A stretch of DNA of 64,000 bases from Nissolia schottii (GCA_003254905.1 QANU01011877.1:75613-139612), one strand, 5' to 3'. Positions 32,676 through 45,900 are shown, counted from the first letter of the stretch. Numbers and translations are program-made. Notes: generated from the letters alone by a model not told the origin.

Positions 32676-35369
32676 ATGGCTGATGGTGTTGTTTCCTCTC
32701 TGATACAAAGCTTGTCACAGCTGCTTCTTGATGAAGTCAACTTGCTGTCTGGCGTGAAGGACAAGATCAGGTCACTGAGCAAAGAGCTAGAATTCATAGA
32801 CGCCTTCCTCGTCAGTTGTTCTAAGGGGAAACGCAGCAACGATGACGCGGTGGCCAAAGTGGTGGAAAGGCAGATCAGAGAGGTGGCTCGCCAAGCTCAG
32901 GATGTCGTTGACACCTACATCGTTGCCAATGTCAACCGGCAAAGGAGCAGCAACGTAATGATCAAGTTGCTCAACTCCGCGCGACTATGGATGATGCTTC
33001 ACCGTGTTGATGGGGAGATAGAGAAGATCAAGAGATCCATTGATGAGATCCACCAGAACAAGGAGAGGTACGGCACTGCTGGAGGAGGTGAGCTATTCCA
33101 AAGCGGAGGAGACGCCGAAGCGGCGGAATCAGTCCGTAGGAGAAGGAGGGACGTGGAGGAAGAAGAGGTAGTAGGGTTCGTGCACGACTCCGCCAAGGTG
33201 ATTGACAAGTTCAAGGAAGCGGGTTCGCGTCTTGATGTTGTTTCCATCATAGGAATGGGTGGGTTGGGAAAGACCACCCTTGCCCGAAAGCTCTACAAGA
33301 ACAGTGAGGTGGAGGGCATGTTTCCTCTTCGTGCTTGGGGTTATGTGTCCGATGATTATAGACCCAATGAGCTTTTCCTAAGCCTTCTCAAATGTTTGCT
33401 ACCCACGCCAGATTACAATGATTTATTCAAGAAGAGAGATGATGGGGTTATTGTAAGTGAAAGTAAGGACGAACTGAAGAGGACGGTGAGAGAATGCTTG
33501 AAAGGGAGCAAGTATCTGATTGTGTTAGACGACATTTGGAAAACTCTTGTGTGGGACGAGGTACAAGGAGCCTTTCCAGATGACAACAACGGTAGCAGAA
33601 TACTAATAACAAGTCGTAATAAGGAACTGGCTTTTTACACAGGAACAACATCTCCCTATTATCTTCCCTTTCTCAATGAACAAGAAAGTTGGGAACTCTT
33701 CTCTAAGAAGGTGTTTAGAGGGCGGGAATGCCCTTCTAATCTACAAGAAATAGGTGTGTATATTGTTGCAAGTTGTCGCGGTTTACCACTTGCTGTTATT
33801 GTGTTAGCAGGGTTTGTAGCCAAGAAGAACAAGTCAAAAGAAGAGTGGTTGAGGATCAAGAAGCACGTCAGCTGGCGTCGTGCTCAGGATGAATATGCTA
33901 GAGTGAGGAGTATACTAAAACTTAGTTATGATGACTTGTCTCAAGAACTAAAGTCTTGCTTTCTATATTTCGGGATCTACCCAGAAGATTATCAGATCCG
34001 AGTAAAGCAACTAATTCAAATATGGATTGCTGAAGGGTTCATACAACCTGAAATTGGAACATCAAATGCACCAGAGCTAGAAGATATTGGTGAGTACTAC
34101 GTGAATGAGTTGGTGGATCGTAGCTTGATACAAGTGACAAGTAAGAGGAGTGATGAGGGTGTGAAAACATGTCAGATTCACGATCTTCTCCGTGACCTCT
34201 GTATAATTGAGAGCAAAGAAAATGATTTCATGGAGGTATGCACAGAGTTGAACATTGATAAGTGCAATCCCCGTAGGATGTCCCTCCACTGCAAAACACA
34301 GTTCTCCTTCTCACCAACCAAATACAACCAATCACACACGCATTCTTTGTTGCTCTTTGGTGAAGATCTTTATTGGGATAATGAATCAAAAGGTTGTAAA
34401 TGGATTGCGGAAAGCTTCAAGTTGGCTCGCGTGCTGCACTTGGACCAAGTGTATTTGGATTTGCCACCTAAGGATTTGAGGGCGATGGTCCATCTAAAGT
34501 ACCTGAGAATGGAAACAAAAGCTCTATCAGGTACAGATATTCTAGGTTCTCTATGCAGCCTTTGGAATCTAGAAACACTTCATTTAAGTTGTAAAGAAGT
34601 GAGTACGATCCCAAGTGGAATATGGAAGCTAAAGCAAATGAGACATTTTAATCTGAGAATTGATAAGATTTTCAAACCACCATGCACGTCAAGAGGAGAA
34701 AACAGTGAAGCACTGCAGAATCTTCAAACTCTCTGTGGAGTGCAAGTTGATTCAGAAATGGTATCCATGCTGAACAATGGCTACTTTCCCAACTTAAAGA
34801 CATTGGGTTTGTTGTGCATCGCAGAACGTGAACAATACAAAGGAGGCACCCATGCTCTTTCAATTCTTAGCCTGCTCCACCTAAGCAAACTCTCTAATCT
34901 AAAAATAAGAGGTCATTCCGATCTTCGATTTTATGCGAGTGCATTTTCGTCAAACTTGTTTCCGTCAAGTCTTACCAGGATTACCTTGATAGAATTTGTG
35001 GAATTGAACTCCAAAACTCTAGGACGACTCCCCAACCTCCAAATTTTGAAACTAAAGAATGGATTCATACTAGACGGTCTTCTTCATTGTGCAGCAGGGG
35101 AGTTCCCAGCACTTCAAGTGTTTCACATGAAGTATGCGCAAGTTGAAAGGTGGATATTAGAGGAAGGTGCAATGCCTTGTCTTAATAGTTTGTTCATAGA
35201 TGAATATGTGTTGGAAGACCTTCCTACACAGCTGGCGTCAATAACTACCTTAAGACAAGTGCATGTCACTAAACAACGTGGATGGAGATACGGGAAGTTT
35301 GATGACAGGTTCGAAAACGTTGAGCTCGACCAAAGATGTAAACTCATAATCTCTCTTCAGGGCAAATAG
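32676..35369 (+). CDS. CC-NBS-LRR disease-resistance protein, subtype B (copy 2), intact
   Basis: Uninterrupted single-exon gene, 897 residues from MADGVVSSLI. An upstream in-frame ATG at 32520 would add 52 residues but is not shared with B1, so it is not used. Domains: coiled coil about 1-165 with AQDVVDTY (74-81; Gln replaces the Glu of the EDVID-type motif), P-loop GMGGLGKTT (193-201), RNBS-A PLRAWGYVSDDY, kinase-2 YLIVLDDIW (280-288), RNBS-B GSRILITSR (306-314), GLPL (369-372), CFLYFGIYPED (428-438), IHD (501-503), then LRRs to the end. It differs from subtype A by a longer CC-NB linker (TAGGGELFQSGGDAEAAESV) and a different LRR face. It is likely an intracellular effector-recognition receptor. 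Its broken sister copy at 19326 is very similar throughout, which implies recent duplication or gene conversion. Confidence 0.95.
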   Translation: MADGVVSSLIQSLSQLLLDEVNLLSGVKDKIRSLSKELEFIDAFLVSCSKGKRSNDDAVAKVVERQIREVARQAQDVVDTYIVANVNRQRSSNVMIKLLNSARLWMMLHRVDGEIEKIKRSIDEIHQNKERYGTAGGGELFQSGGDAEAAESVRRRRRDVEEEEVVGFVHDSAKVIDKFKEAGSRLDVVSIIGMGGLGKTTLARKLYKNSEVEGMFPLRAWGYVSDDYRPNELFLSLLKCLLPTPDYNDLFKKRDDGVIVSESKDELKRTVRECLKGSKYLIVLDDIWKTLVWDEVQGAFPDDNNGSRILITSRNKELAFYTGTTSPYYLPFLNEQESWELFSKKVFRGRECPSNLQEIGVYIVASCRGLPLAVIVLAGFVAKKNKSKEEWLRIKKHVSWRRAQDEYARVRSILKLSYDDLSQELKSCFLYFGIYPEDYQIRVKQLIQIWIAEGFIQPEIGTSNAPELEDIGEYYVNELVDRSLIQVTSKRSDEGVKTCQIHDLLRDLCIIESKENDFMEVCTELNIDKCNPRRMSLHCKTQFSFSPTKYNQSHTHSLLLFGEDLYWDNESKGCKWIAESFKLARVLHLDQVYLDLPPKDLRAMVHLKYLRMETKALSGTDILGSLCSLWNLETLHLSCKEVSTIPSGIWKLKQMRHFNLRIDKIFKPPCTSRGENSEALQNLQTLCGVQVDSEMVSMLNNGYFPNLKTLGLLCIAEREQYKGGTHALSILSLLHLSKLSNLKIRGHSDLRFYASAFSSNLFPSSLTRITLIEFVELNSKTLGRLPNLQILKLKNGFILDGLLHCAAGEFPALQVFHMKYAQVERWILEEGAMPCLNSLFIDEYVLEDLPTQLASITTLRQVHVTKQRGWRYGKFDDRFENVELDQRCKLIISLQGK

Positions 35370-37040
35370 CTGCAATAAATCTTTGGTGCTCCTACAACGG
35401 AAACACAGTCAGCCGGTGATTCTGTATCTCTCATTTGTTTTTGTCCCTTTGTTTGATGTTCTTCTGTTGTGTTGTGCTTTGATTCCATGGAACTTCATTG
35501 TCGTTTTCATTGTAAAATGTATTTCTTCTTATTTCCTTTCTTCTACTTTTATTGGATTTGGTGTGGCTTGGCAGTGAGAGAAATAATGTAATAATTTGGG
35601 TGAGTTGCCGGTTGCGACTATGCTCAAAACCTGTTTGATGAAATGTGTGGCTTGAATTTTATTTGATGATTTATGACTCTAGTGCTTCTTTCTGCGATCC
35701 ACCTTTGTGATCTAATCTCTTATGCATGGCTTCACATTTGAGCAACATCGTTTCTTAGGCTTCTTTTCATTTGCTTAATAAAGACTCAGCAACATTTACT
35801 TGCTTCTGCATCCATTTTTGCATTGGCTACCCTTTTGTTGTATGTGTGAGAAAGCCAATCATTTTATGTTTACTTTTCCTCTGTATACGCTTTTGCAACT
35901 TATAACTTTTGTTGAACATGGGCATGATGTTCTTCCATTGTTATTCATAAAAATAATTCAACTGAGAACCTACAGGATTTCTTTTACTGTCATTGACCAA
36001 CACCCAAACGTTTAGGTAATATTGACACTTCATTTATTTATTACAATATTTTATCTTAAGGATATTTTTGCATTTAAATATTTAATCTTATACATCAAAT
36101 TTCCCTCAAATAATAAAGTCAATGGCACAACCTAGAAAAATTATCTTACGGATCAAAAACAACAAATATTACACGAGTATAGTTTTTTATAACAATTTAG
36201 ATGCGTATGAGTCGTATGTTAAAATTGTCACCGCAAGTGCTGATTTCAAGAACAAAATAATAATATTTTTATATTCAACTCATTCAATTGTAAATTATTA
36301 AAACACACAATAATCTTGTAACTTCCAACGCACACACACACATAAAAGTTGGAAATCTGCACAACCTCAGTCCATGGGATATGTTCATTATGTATTATCT
36401 ACAACTAACATAATCCTAATTTGATTAAAACTTTTACGCCTAAAATTGTTCTGTGCACAATCATTGCTCACAATAAATCGTTACAGTGATCATTAGAGCA
36501 ATCACATTGTCCTGATTGTTTTGTCACAATCATAGCTATGGCATTGTAACCATACCTTCATGATTATTACATTACAATTGACTGTTAATTTAGAAACAAA
36601 TGATGCTATGCTGCTAAGCAATACATCGGCTATCAATTTACCCTTCGAAACAACTAAAGCACTTATACTAATGATTAACAAAATATTCATTCTAACCGTT
36701 TGCATTAAAGGTCAAACAAAAATAGCATATTAGTATACAATTTACCCATCTGGAAAATTAGCAGCTATCAGTCTTGCACATTCTATCACTAGAGTTCAAT
36801 GTTTGACTTGTAGCATATACAATTGGTGGTAAGCTTATGTAATTTACAGATCAATTCACCATGGGAAGAAAATTTTTACCCAGTGAATTTCTTAATGGTC
36901 AGTGTCCTCACATTCCTTGAAATCACATTTACAAATCATGGAAGTTCCTATTTCTCCCACAACAATTTTTCATAGTTCTTTCTATTTTCAATTCCTTTAA
37001 CCCTAATTTCGGCTTTGTTATATATATTAGTTGCTCCATT
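35370..37040. other. 3' flank of receptor B2 and intergenic DNA before the protease gene
   Basis: 35370-35740 matches the B1 3' flank (22009-22385). The rest, to the protease stop codon (minus strand, 37041), is AT-rich without a supported gene; the last few hundred bases are likely the protease 3' UTR. Small open frames at 35383, 35800 and 36502 look like chance. Confidence 0.5.
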
Positions 37041-40000
37041 TCAATAAACCAACTTGTGAAGAAGTGCAGTTAGAAACAAGATTATCACTCCATTGATATT
37101 TAGAGTGGAAGCAGAAGAAATATAGTGGGAACCAACTAAGTGAACTGTACCCGTACGCTCATCCCTTACTTTAATGCTTGAAGAACCTGAGATACAATAA
37201 AGGTGAAATTAATAAATGAACATAATATGCAAGGGGAAAGAAAACCAAGTCATTCAAAATTGATTTCTTACAATTTTGTGGGTAATTCTAATCAAACTTC
37301 AACGATGTGCATACAGATAAAGTGAATTGAATAAATCAACTACATGAAACCGTGATTTTCTCTAAATTAAAAACCAATGTATCTGGACATGGAAATTTAA
37401 CTGCTAAACCAATAATTTGACACACACTATTAGAGAAACTGCTAAGCAACGGTTAATTTCTCAAAATTCATGAAACAACATGACAGGGAAAGTTAGACCA
37501 AAACTTGTTCTTGTGTCGCAAGGATTGATCTCACTCTGACATTTTATGACATGTTCTGAATCTCATGCTGCAAATCATTGAATGAAAAATAAATTGACTC
37601 TGGAATGCGATCAATACTTGTCTACCACAGCAAGAACAATACTCTAACATGCAAGTCTCAAGAACCATCTCTGCCGAATGCTTAAGCTAATGGGAGAAGA
37701 TAATTTTAATAGTTTTATATTATATCTCTTTACACGCCCCATCATGCAAAAGCTCTTTTATGCTTGCAACGTGGATACATTTTTGAAATAGGGGTCATGA
37801 AGGATCGAACCCTTGACCTTAGTCATAGTGACTCTGATACCATCTCAAAAAACATCTTTTCCAAAAGCTTAAGCTAATGGGAGAACGCAATTTTAATACT
37901 TTTATATTATATCTCTTTACAGCAAGCACAAAGCAAGAAAAGTGGGTAAAATAAAATGGTGTTATTCAGCACTAAGCACACAACCGAGACTCAGAATCAC
38001 TAAATAGAAGACTGAACAAAGCACAACTTGCTTGATGGCATGAAATTATACATCATCAATAAACTTAGTGAAAAGAATAGAACTAATTAAGATACAAGAA
38101 ATAATATCAAACTAAGAAATGATACTCACAGTTGTACTCAGTCCATCCAATAACTTGATTTTCAAGGTCATAAAAGACGAGTTTGTTTGAAAGAACTAAA
38201 TCTGCAATAAATAAAAATGTAGGTGAAGCTACAGGACAGAGTAAAGTCATGGAAAGCGAACTTTCTTGAGATACAAAATGATTATTGATAAAAACTTACA
38301 TAATTTTCTTAAAGTAATCAGGACATATTCCACTAGTAAAGAAAAAACATATAATTCAATTAGCTTGCAATAATATGTTATAAACGTCCCCATGCCCCTC
38401 AATAAAGTAGACCATGTCATCAACAAATTGCAAGTGTGTGACCAATGTCCTAGTAATCTACATTCACAACTTTAATATGTATTTATGTATGTATAAAGAG
38501 GTTCAAAAGATCTATCCTTACAGTGTTACCTTTAAGGCTAATAGATTTTTTCACCGAATTAAAAAGCTGAACTAGATACTGAAACTCAAGCATTACTGAG
38601 CAACTTAGTGATAAATCCTAATATTGGCATAGACAAAGATTTCAAGAAAATACCTCCCAACAAAGCCATATTCTTACTATCTCTGGATTGCGTCCCGCTA
38701 TTTTGCCAACCAATACACCAGAAGTCTCCCTGCAAAGATGTATATTAGCATTTAATTCTAAGGATAATACATAAGGATTATGAATATTTAAAATTGTTGC
38801 ATACAAAAATAATGATTAATAAGCAAAAAATGTAGGCTCTGCATGCTTTCACATTGAATGAATATCGAGAATAAGAGAAGACAAGATTTGATGCAGTTCA
38901 AGATAGATTGTCATCAGAATCACAGGAGAAGTAAGAAATTGCACTACTTGAATTCCAAAGCGCACTATATGCTCCTTCAAAATCTAAGTCTAGTAAGAGA
39001 TGACATATTGGCAAAAGATTATAGTACCAGCAAAGGTTTAGCATGCTAAAACTGCAAACAATCATTATTACTTACTAGCAAGTTCAGTTTTTAAAAAGTA
39101 AAGTAATTAATTTCAGTAAGAGTACATGCCATTCTACGTCTCTTCATATACCTTGGTAGTATAAAATCCATAAACCAAGTCAGTATTTGTACTAAAAGTG
39201 CAGTCTCAAGCAGAAAGCTTATGCTACACTTAGAATTGAATAATAAACATGAGGCATGAGCAAAAACTAATAACAGCAATAGGTGCCAAAACAAGGTCAA
39301 TAAACCCCTGATAACCATAACAACAAAGATCTAATTGGATTTGTCAATACTTACAGAAGGGAATAAATAATCATGCGGATAAACCTTCAAGGAGAGTCCA
39401 TTTTCAAAATAAAAAGTGACAGCTGGAAATCCATCATCAACACTGCAACATCAAGTAATGCTAAGGGATTAGCCTAGTAATTGAAGCACTCCAAGAATAC
39501 ATACTCAATAAGAAAGTTCAAAAAACTAAACCTACAAATATTGTAACTTCAGAAACATCATGATAGGCATCAGTTACATCATCAAGAAACAATTAGCAGT
39601 CAATATATTATTTATGACTATGAGAACCATGTGCTACAAGTTCTTGGTTACTTATCTAAAAAGAAAATAGTTTACACCTTTAGAAAAGAATACAACAATT
39701 TATTTTGCTTACAGTCCCAGTTGATATCTCAAGGGTGGAGATGAATGGTTTTTTACCAAGCTATACTTATCTGTCTAAAACATAAAATGAAAAACAGTAG
39801 CTGCAGATTAAAGAAGCAAATTAACATGCTCAAATAGAAACCATAAAACAAATTTTGAACCAATACTCTAAAACAAGATGCAGAAATACATGGAAATTAA
39901 AATCGAATTCAGTCCAAACATTCATTCATTTCTATATCATACAGTGATACTTTAATTTGCACAACACAAAACTAATTCTATGAAGAGAGAAGAGAGAAAT

Positions 40001-43000
40001 CTACAATCAGGAGGATAAGATGTACAAGCCAAAAAGGAAACAGAAGGGAGAAACTATAAAACTTCTAAGGCAAGAAACACAATTAGAAAGTGGAACTACA
40101 AAGGGAAACCAAGTGAACACTATGCACACTAACCATCATACCTTCTAGAATACTGAAAGCATGTATACTCATCATGGAGAGTCTGAACTTTTAAGTCGGG
40201 ATGTTGAGAAATTATCTAACAAAAGAAAGTAATTCAAACTACAACACTTGCCATTGTAATGTAAATTTACAAAATGTCAGGCTCTACTATACCTTATATA
40301 CTAGTGGTTCATAAATCCCTTCGGGTAGATAGGCCAAGGTTGTACCACTGTCAATTATTGTCCCTTTTCTGTCCCCTTGCTGAGATGCGTCTGTTGGCAG
40401 GCTAAGAAAAGTATGGCCAACTTGAACCGCTGTCATATTGACACTGTAGTGTGGCCTAAAACACATTTTTACATGTCACACTCACACAGCTCAAAATATG
40501 GATTTTAAATAAAAACCAATGTCAAAACAGAAGAAGATAGACTCTAAGTATCAAAGTAAACAAAAGTTATTAGTACATCACATTAGCCAACATCCAGCAA
40601 AATAAGAAGTATGTACGTTTAACATAGATATCTATATTTTGTTTAGAACAAAGGTGAAAAGTAGTAGTGTTGTTTTTATTGGGTGAAGAATACAAAGATT
40701 AAATACCATTGAATGAATAAAAATATCAGAATATTCTTATCAATGTTGAATTTTATACATATATATGCCGTGTCTGTGTCCTGTATATTTTTAAAGTTGG
40801 TGTGTCCCCGTGTCCTGGGTCGTGTTAGTGTTCGTGCTTCTTAGGATGCCACTAATAAATCTAGCAGAAGCCACTATTTTAAACACAGAATGCAGCAAAT
40901 CAAGGAAATGCAAGGCTAGAGATACATATGTTCACATCCTAAGAAAATTGAAACCAAATGAGATTAACAAAAAGGAATCACCAGAAAACCAAGAATATAT
41001 GATTAGAAATGTTAAGGCAACAAAAAAATGCAAGATTTGGTGATTTGAACACCCTACAATGTAGTTCAATATAGGTTCTATGGTAAAATAGACTTCATGT
41101 CGATGAACAGAATAGTTAAGAAAAAGTTTAATGTAGCCACTACAAATCGATGGAATTTAAGCTTTGTTAATAATCTCTTTTTAACCATTGAGCTTATTGT
41201 AAATGATATTATCATAGACAAGAATTCAAGCATTTCAAAAATTTTCCCCCCATTTTTGGACAAATGAAGTAATTTTACAAAGCATTTATCTGGGTTAGCC
41301 TTCTTGTAAGAGTTAACACAACAATTTTAGGTGATCCATAACATAAATAATCCACAATCCCAAGTGTGAACAAGAAACCATTCATATGTCACACTCAATA
41401 ATAGAAGCTACATGTTCTACTTTGGCATAGTACAAATCATTAAATATTTGCAAAAAATGCAATTTGAAAATTCAAAGAAAGGCGTGATAAGAAAACTAAA
41501 AAGAATTTATCCCAACTGAGTAATTGATAACACCATAAGAAAAACTAATCCCATTCTAAAGTGTATTGAAGAAATAGCATACTGGTCTGGTAATAATGGA
41601 GTCACATTCACTTTAGGTTGCACAACATGCCCAATAGCAAAAATACCACCTCCAGTTACTCCATTTAAGCAATGAGCAAACATCTTTTTCACTTTGCCTG
41701 ACGAAGCAAGTTGCGAAATTATTGAAGAATTAGCTTTTCCAAATCCAAGTATTCCATCAAGAGCTTCTTCATTTGAAGAGCTTAGATCTCCAGATTGTCT
41801 AGCACCGCACCTGAAAAACAAAACCCTCATTTTAAATATGGAAGGAAGAAAAAAAGGAGTGGAAATAAGAACCAAAGGATATAGTTCACTACACTGAAGA
41901 ATCATCAGCAAACACCATTATAACACAAGTGCCTCTAAAATCACAGTTTTTTAATATTAGAAAAGGTATTGCTTGGAGAGTGCCCTAAGTTAAGGTGCTA
42001 CATGTCTTTCTTTGTCACTGCTTCAATATAAATACAAGTTTCCAAATAAACTAAACCATTTTAGTTGGGGCATGTTTGATAAAACTGAAATTTTAGCGAT
42101 AAAAGATGTTAAGCACTGAAATTGTATTAAAGGAAGCTATTAGCACTTAATATACCAAATAAGGATAAAATAAAGGAAATTATTGTCATCTAATGATTTA
42201 AATAAGGAAATAGTTACTACTGATATGCAGTGACAGCCTACATGGCATCCAAAAATACATAATTACAGGCCTTACTGCAATGAGAAAACTCACCCAAATA
42301 TAACACTGCCATTAGCCGAGGCAGTTTCAAGGTCCCCAGATACTTGATCATATAACACAATGTCCTTTACAAAGTAACCTGCAGTGGAGCTCCCATCACC
42401 ATATATCTCCAGGTATGGACAGGAAATAGTAGCATTGCATCCAGAGAGAAGACCCCCATTTATCTCTTTGCAAAATTCTTGATCACAGGGAACTAGTTTA
42501 CCAGAGGAGGACTCTTTTATGTCGTAGAGTGTAAGGTCCATCTTTGATACCCAAAAAGAAATTCAAATGTGAATAAGCGCATTGTTGAGGCTGTACATGG
42601 TTCAGGCATAGATGTGGATAACAATACTCTACGTTCAAATTATTACATTAGATTTAATAATGAAGAAGTGGAGGGAATTGCTATGATACCCATTTTTTCC
42701 ACTAGTTACTGCTACCTTGATAGGTTACCAAACATTTATTCATTGCTAAAATGCAAGTTTTCACAATGAGAAAGGTTTAATGCATACCACTCTTTGCTTT
42801 GGAAAAAAAAAAAAAAAAGTCTCTATATTACAACTTTTCTAACAATTATCACTAAATGTCAACCACCATTGTCTTTCACTTCAGCTAAAAATTTAAATTT
42901 CAACAAATTGAATATTAGATTAGGTGTAGTGGAAGACAATAGCTAACCTGGCACATAACCAATGATGCCCTAAGATGATTATCATACACCACCAAGAACA

Positions 43001-43853
43001 ACCAGAGTACCCCTTTATGATTAGTTGGACAATTCTCCTATCTTGAGCTATCTTTCAGGGTTGAGTTAAGCCAAGTCTAATCTCGATTCCAATATGATAC
43101 CAGAGCTTCTACAAGCAACCCTAGGATATCTTATACCAAACCACAATGAACGCCAAACTTGAGCTAGCTTTTGGGTTGAATTACGGTATCCGATCAAATC
43201 TAATCTAAATTCCAATAACTAGCAATCAAAAAATGCATGACAACCCTTCAAAGTACACAAACCTACAAAACATGGGTACCTAGAAACTCCAAAATGGAAA
43301 TGGAGGTGGAAAACCAAGAAAAGAAAAAGGAAAAAGAGACATACACCAAGGTTACTTCTGCTGGGGCATTCCCTGCATTGGATGCAATTAACCCACATAA
43401 TATCACTCCCAGTATCCACCTGCAAATAATAGTCCTTCGAAGGAGTTCCAATCCCAATTTTCGCATAATAAAGCCTACAAAACAAAAAACAAACACAACC
43501 ACACAAAAAATATTTAAAAAAATTAATAAAAAAATCAATAATCCAAAAAAGAAAATTCCAAATTCTAATTCACCAATAACAATCACTAGAAAACCAAATT
43601 GGAGCTGGAATTGGAATTGAGAAGCGGGAAGGAGAAGGTACCCGACGGCGTCGGGGCGGCCGGAGCCGCCGAGGGGGATGTCGACGCCGGTGAGGAGGGA
43701 GAGCTGGCGCCGGTAATCGTGTTCCTTGAGGTCGGAGAGGGAGCGCTGCTGGCCGGCGTACTTGTACTTGACGCTGAAGACGCCGTGGTTGGCGTCAACA
43801 ACGGTGCAAACCAGGAGGAGCATCAGCGACAGCGCCATCAGCATCGTCGCCAT
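37041..43853 (-). CDS. GPI-anchored-type aspartic protease (pepsin family A1, A36/A39-like)
   Basis: Ten exons on the minus strand join in phase to 478 residues: 43853-43642, 43474-43345, 42541-42294, 41810-41583, 40455-40293, 40215-40142, 39442-39355, 38729-38654, 38201-38130 and 37186-37041. A signal peptide spans about residues 1-22. The two catalytic aspartates are in VDTGSD (91-95) and IIDSGTTLAY (DSG 308-310). Other family hallmarks: YYAKIGIGTP, GILGFGKANSSIISQLA, FAHCLNG and WCIGWQNS. The C-terminus ends in a hydrophobic segment (VIILFLTALL) after a Ser-rich stretch, as expected for GPI anchoring. In Arabidopsis, A36 and A39 are plasma-membrane GPI-anchored proteases in pollen and embryo sac; the similarity is from memory. 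Exon 2's donor was chosen at 43345 because only it keeps phase with exon 3. The start at 43853 was preferred over an upstream in-frame ATG at 43871 because it gives a normal signal peptide. Confidence 0.93.
37650..37925 (-). mobile_element. TRIM-like small LTR element in the last intron of the protease gene (fossil)
   Basis: Two direct repeats of about 75 bases, sharing 'cttaagctaatgggagaa' and 'ttttatattatatctcttta', lie at about 37670-37733 and 37860-37921. Between them, next to the minus-strand 5' repeat, is GAGATGGTATCAGAGTC (minus strand), which matches the initiator-tRNA-Met primer-binding site used by TRIM and copia elements. No coding sequence lies inside. The element is about 275 bases long and looks nearly whole as a TRIM. 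Confidence 0.6.
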
Positions 43854-45190
43854 TTCTACGCAAATAATCATTCTCTTTCTGGTTTCTCTCTCTCTCTCTA
43901 TGCAGAAGAGATGTTTGATTTTTCTCCTCTGCGTGTGTTTTTAGCTGACTGGGGAGTCTTCTTTCTTTTTAGAGTAATTGGGTAGCTTAGAATTTCAGCT
44001 TTTGAAATTTTATTATATTGGTTAAACAAATTTACTCTAAAACCACCACGCAAGTGTATAAACTTCAAAATAAAAAAGTGATTTATAAAGCAATTTTACT
44101 AAATTAGTATTATTTAATTTTTATGGTTGCATTCTACTAACAAACTTGATTAGTAACATAATTAAAAACTGAGTGATACATGTTGCATAGATAAATGAGA
44201 AAGACAAATGTTTCGAAAATGAGTGGGAGCATATTTAAGAGTTTAATTGTTTTATATTCATGATGTAAAAAAAAATTATACTATCATTCAATTAAATCAT
44301 TTTAGATGCATGAATTTTAATTAGTAAATGAGAGTGAACCATTTTTTTATTTATTTGACATATTTTAATTGCATAACAGTGTTAAAAAAGAAAAAGAAAA
44401 CTTTATGAGTGTTTTTTTTTTCTTCATATGAAAATATATAAAAACGCTACACCCTTAAATAAATGACTCTCATGTAATCATTCTTAAAAAAAGGGATGGA
44501 TGCCTATGGAAGTCTTCGTTATATTGTATATCGTGAATGTATAATAATTAAATTTAAACTTCAATAAAAAAAAATTCTAGTATACTTTCAGAAGATGTGG
44601 AACATTGAATGTGTGGTGGTAACTTACGAGTATAGCCAAACAGTGTATCACTTTGTGTGAATTTAGTTCGTGCTAGCCAAATGTCATTCTAAAATATACA
44701 GTGATTAGACAAATATTTAGAGTTTCGATTGATCTTTTTTATTGGTTTAACAGAAAATTCATTCAAAATTTTCATATAATTGGGTAGTCATGGAGGCATA
44801 AAGGGAAATAGAGAATCCGATTGGGAGCTCGTGACAACGTGACGACACAACATTGTGCTTTTTAAGAAAACCAGGTCAGTCATTGTGTAAGGACCCGTTA
44901 GGATACCCCTTTTTTTAAAAGTAGACAGAAAGCACTTTCTCTGTTCACAAACACACTTCTCTTTCTTGGGACACTAAGGCCGAGTGGGGAATTGGCCGAT
45001 GAAAAAAATTGTTCGACGCATCATGATCCCCATACATTTACCATATTTTATAGCAGTATACATTTGCTCTCCAATATCAAAATAAATGCATACTAGAAGA
45101 GGGGGGGAAAAATCAACTTACAAGTAAAAATAAGTGTCTCTTACTTTTAGTCGAAAGCTCCTTTTAATTTTTATATAGGCAACATTGCTG
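43854..45190. other. Promoter side of the protease gene and intergenic DNA
   Basis: The 5' leader of the protease (43854 to about 43960) contains a CT repeat. Beyond it the DNA is AT-rich with no supported gene. Confidence 0.5.
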
Positions 45191-45900
45191 TATAATAACC
45201 AGTTCTCGAAACACAGACGAGCCTAAACGAATAGTTCAGCGCGAGTACCCTCTACTGCGATGAACAAATCGAAGCTGAATTCTTCCCACAAAATATTACA
45301 TAAATAAAGAATGAGCACAAATGTTTTACAACCCGCAGTAAACCAAACCAACCCTTTAGAAGCTCTGTATGGCCAACGAAAAAGGATCTTAAAAAAACAA
45401 AATTTTCTCAATACCAACTCTCATCAAAAATTACCAATACAGCAATTGGCCTTACATCCCCGTCTGTGACAGGCAACAAACATTACATAACTCGTATTCA
45501 TGGAACAAAATAAAATTGGTACATGCCTACCTGGAGATTCGTAGAAGGAACCCCACGAAGAGGGAGAAAGAGAGTGGGAGGGGAGGAAGAGGGCCATGGC
45601 AAGAATGAGCAAATCCCTCCGAAGGATAGCCCCAAAGTATCAAACATTAAGCTCTTGAGAAAGTGCCAACTGCACAATTCTCTGAAGGTGAACCTACTCC
45701 CAAGTCAATGGGAACTTCAGTGCACAAAAAGCTCCAACCACTTCAAAACTGCAAACTTTTCGAGGCTCAAAGACCAATTGGCGGCCATAGAGCCAACAAA
45801 TGCCTCAAATAAATTGGCAACCCTTTGATCCTTCCTAAAGAATGGGTAAAAGCTGAAAACTTGAGAATAAAAACAACACTATTAATGTACATCCTGATCC
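45191..45900 (-). other. Probable 3' UTR of the importin gene
   Basis: Sequence downstream of the importin stop codon is less AT-rich than the surrounding spacer and has no long frame related to known proteins, which fits a long 3' UTR. The opposing short frames (45523-45828 plus, 45612-45424 minus) look like shadows. Confidence 0.4.

Noticed and set aside
37795-37860. tRNA-like phrase (GGATCGAACCCTTGACC) in the protease intron
   Set aside because: It lacks a cloverleaf and lies beside a primer-binding match inside a TRIM-like element, so it is not a tRNA gene.
43586-43985. Ala/Ser/Pro-rich and Gly/Glu-rich frames over the first protease exon on both strands
   Set aside because: Shadows of the GC-rich first coding exon of the aspartic protease in other frames.
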